From positions 1-6,059 of the forward strand of contig QFQB01000114.1 of the NCBI GenBank assembly GCA_003241475.1: DNA of 6,059 nt. Direction: 5' to 3'. Position numbers and translations under genes: made by a program. Shown here one piece after another: positions 5,532-6,059 of this stretch; positions within the stretch are counted from its first letter, which is position 1, and each line of letters begins with the position of its first letter. This DNA is from Micavibrio aeruginosavorus. GTDB taxonomy: Bacteria > Pseudomonadota > Alphaproteobacteria > Micavibrionales > Micavibrionaceae. The notes under the pieces are model-generated. The model was not told the DNA's origin. It made no database searches and was given only the letters and a program-made list of their open reading frames with translations.

Positions 5532-6059
5532 ATGGACGCCCCGTTTCTGGCCGCCGACCTTAAAAAGGCGGACCCTGACCGCTATCTGCTCAGCCTGTTT
5601 GCCCCACGTGCGGTGCGGCCTGAGCTCTGGGCGCTTTTTTCGTTCAATGCCGAACTGGTCAAAACGCGCTCCATGGTCTCGAACACGCAGCTTGGTCTGA
5701 TCAGACTGCAGTGGTGGCGGGATGAAATTAATAAAATTTACGACGGCGGGGACGGTGGACAAATTCCACAGTTATCCACATTGGCGCCGCTTATCCACCG
5801 TGGCGATCTTCCGCATGAATGGTTCGAGGCGCTTTTATATGCCCGCGAATTCGATCTCGAGGATGTCGCTCCGGCGAGTGCGGAGGGGCTGAAAAATTAT
5901 TGTGATTTTACGACAACGCCTTTGAACCAATTAATGCTTAAAATCGTTAAAGAGGAGGCTTTAATTGACGAAATACGCCAAATTTCAACCAATTTCGGCC
6001 TATGTGAAACTATGCGTCGCGTGCCGTTATTGTTATCGCAAAGGCGAAACCTCTTGCCG
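5532..6059 (+). CDS. Squalene/phytoene synthase family protein, NDUFAF6-like (3' end beyond window)
   Basis: The open frame runs without a stop from ATG 5532 to the right edge (176 codons, C-terminus missing). The pattern DRYLLSLFAPRAVRPELWALFSFNAEL (residues 16-42), GLIRLQWWRDEI (55-66), AREFDLED, LKNYCDFTTTPLNQL, and MRRVPLLLSQRRNLLP at the edge is that of the squalene/phytoene synthase fold, in the alphaproteobacterial branch related to mitochondrial NDUFAF6. The first Asp-rich DxxxD catalytic motif of true phytoene synthases is not present; FNAEL stands at that place. A prenyltransferase activity is therefore doubtful, and a complex-I-assembly-like or lipid-related role is only inferred from homology. 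AAGGA (5515-5519) is the nearest Shine-Dalgarno, with a longish 12 nt spacer; no in-frame alternative start is close. Codon use is more AT-rich than in secDF. Confidence 0.88.
   Translation, partial: MDAPFLAADLKKADPDRYLLSLFAPRAVRPELWALFSFNAELVKTRSMVSNTQLGLIRLQWWRDEINKIYDGGDGGQIPQLSTLAPLIHRGDLPHEWFEALLYAREFDLEDVAPASAEGLKNYCDFTTTPLNQLMLKIVKEEALIDEIRQISTNFGLCETMRRVPLLLSQRRNLLP
5772..5799 (+). promoter_or_regulatory. Two DnaA-box-like nonamers inside the NDUFAF6-like gene
   Basis: TTATCCACA (5772-5780) is a perfect match to the classical DnaA box. TTATCCACC (5791-5799) differs in the last base and lies 19 bp on, in the same orientation. A partial AATTCCACA precedes them (5762-5770). They fall in different codon phases, so the repeat is not caused by repeated amino acids. 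Function is unproven; no AT-rich unwinding region or dnaA/parA gene is nearby. Confidence 0.25.

Overview
The window reads as a chromosomal housekeeping segment of an alphaproteobacterium. The evidence is the short (521 aa) SecD and 308 aa SecF, followed by a small Mth938-domain protein and a squalene/phytoene-synthase-like protein; this neighbourhood is typical of Alphaproteobacteria. Base composition is moderate (slightly GC-rich, by eye), and nothing in the sequence fixes the order or genus. No insertion sequence, CRISPR array, rRNA or tRNA gene was seen.

Layout. On the + strand, secD (4-1569) and secF (1582-2508) encode the proton-driven accessory module of the Sec translocon. After a 64 bp gap comes a predicted outer-membrane lipoprotein with a long Pro/Ala-rich linker and a C-terminal peptidoglycan-binding-like domain (2573-3418). 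It is followed 9 bp later by an Mth938-domain protein (3428-3808), and 22 bp after that by a TerC-family membrane protein (3831-4568, GTG start). A strong intrinsic terminator (4573-4600) closes this probable five-gene transcription unit. sodB (iron-type superoxide dismutase, 4818-5444) lies on the - strand, convergent with the operon, and has its own terminator (4726-4757). Divergent from sodB, and running off the right edge, is a squalene/phytoene-synthase-family protein of the NDUFAF6 type (5532-6059, partial).

How the genes fit together. SecD/SecF drive late steps of protein export. A TerC-family protein in the same transcription unit fits reports from Bacillus that TerC proteins supply metal to proteins during Sec export. 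The Mth938 and squalene/phytoene-synthase-like proteins are the bacterial relatives of the mitochondrial complex I assembly factors NDUFAF3 and NDUFAF6. Here the two sit 1.7 kb apart with terC and sodB between them.

The least explained stretch is the 249 bp convergent gap between terC and sodB (4569-4817). It holds an extended -10 promoter-like sequence just after the terC terminator, four copies in both orientations of a TTGACCAA/TTGGTCAA word forming two hairpins, and then a terminator. Together these look like a candidate small-RNA unit of about 140 nt. Most of the rest is ordinary; I do not see a clearly new multi-gene system.
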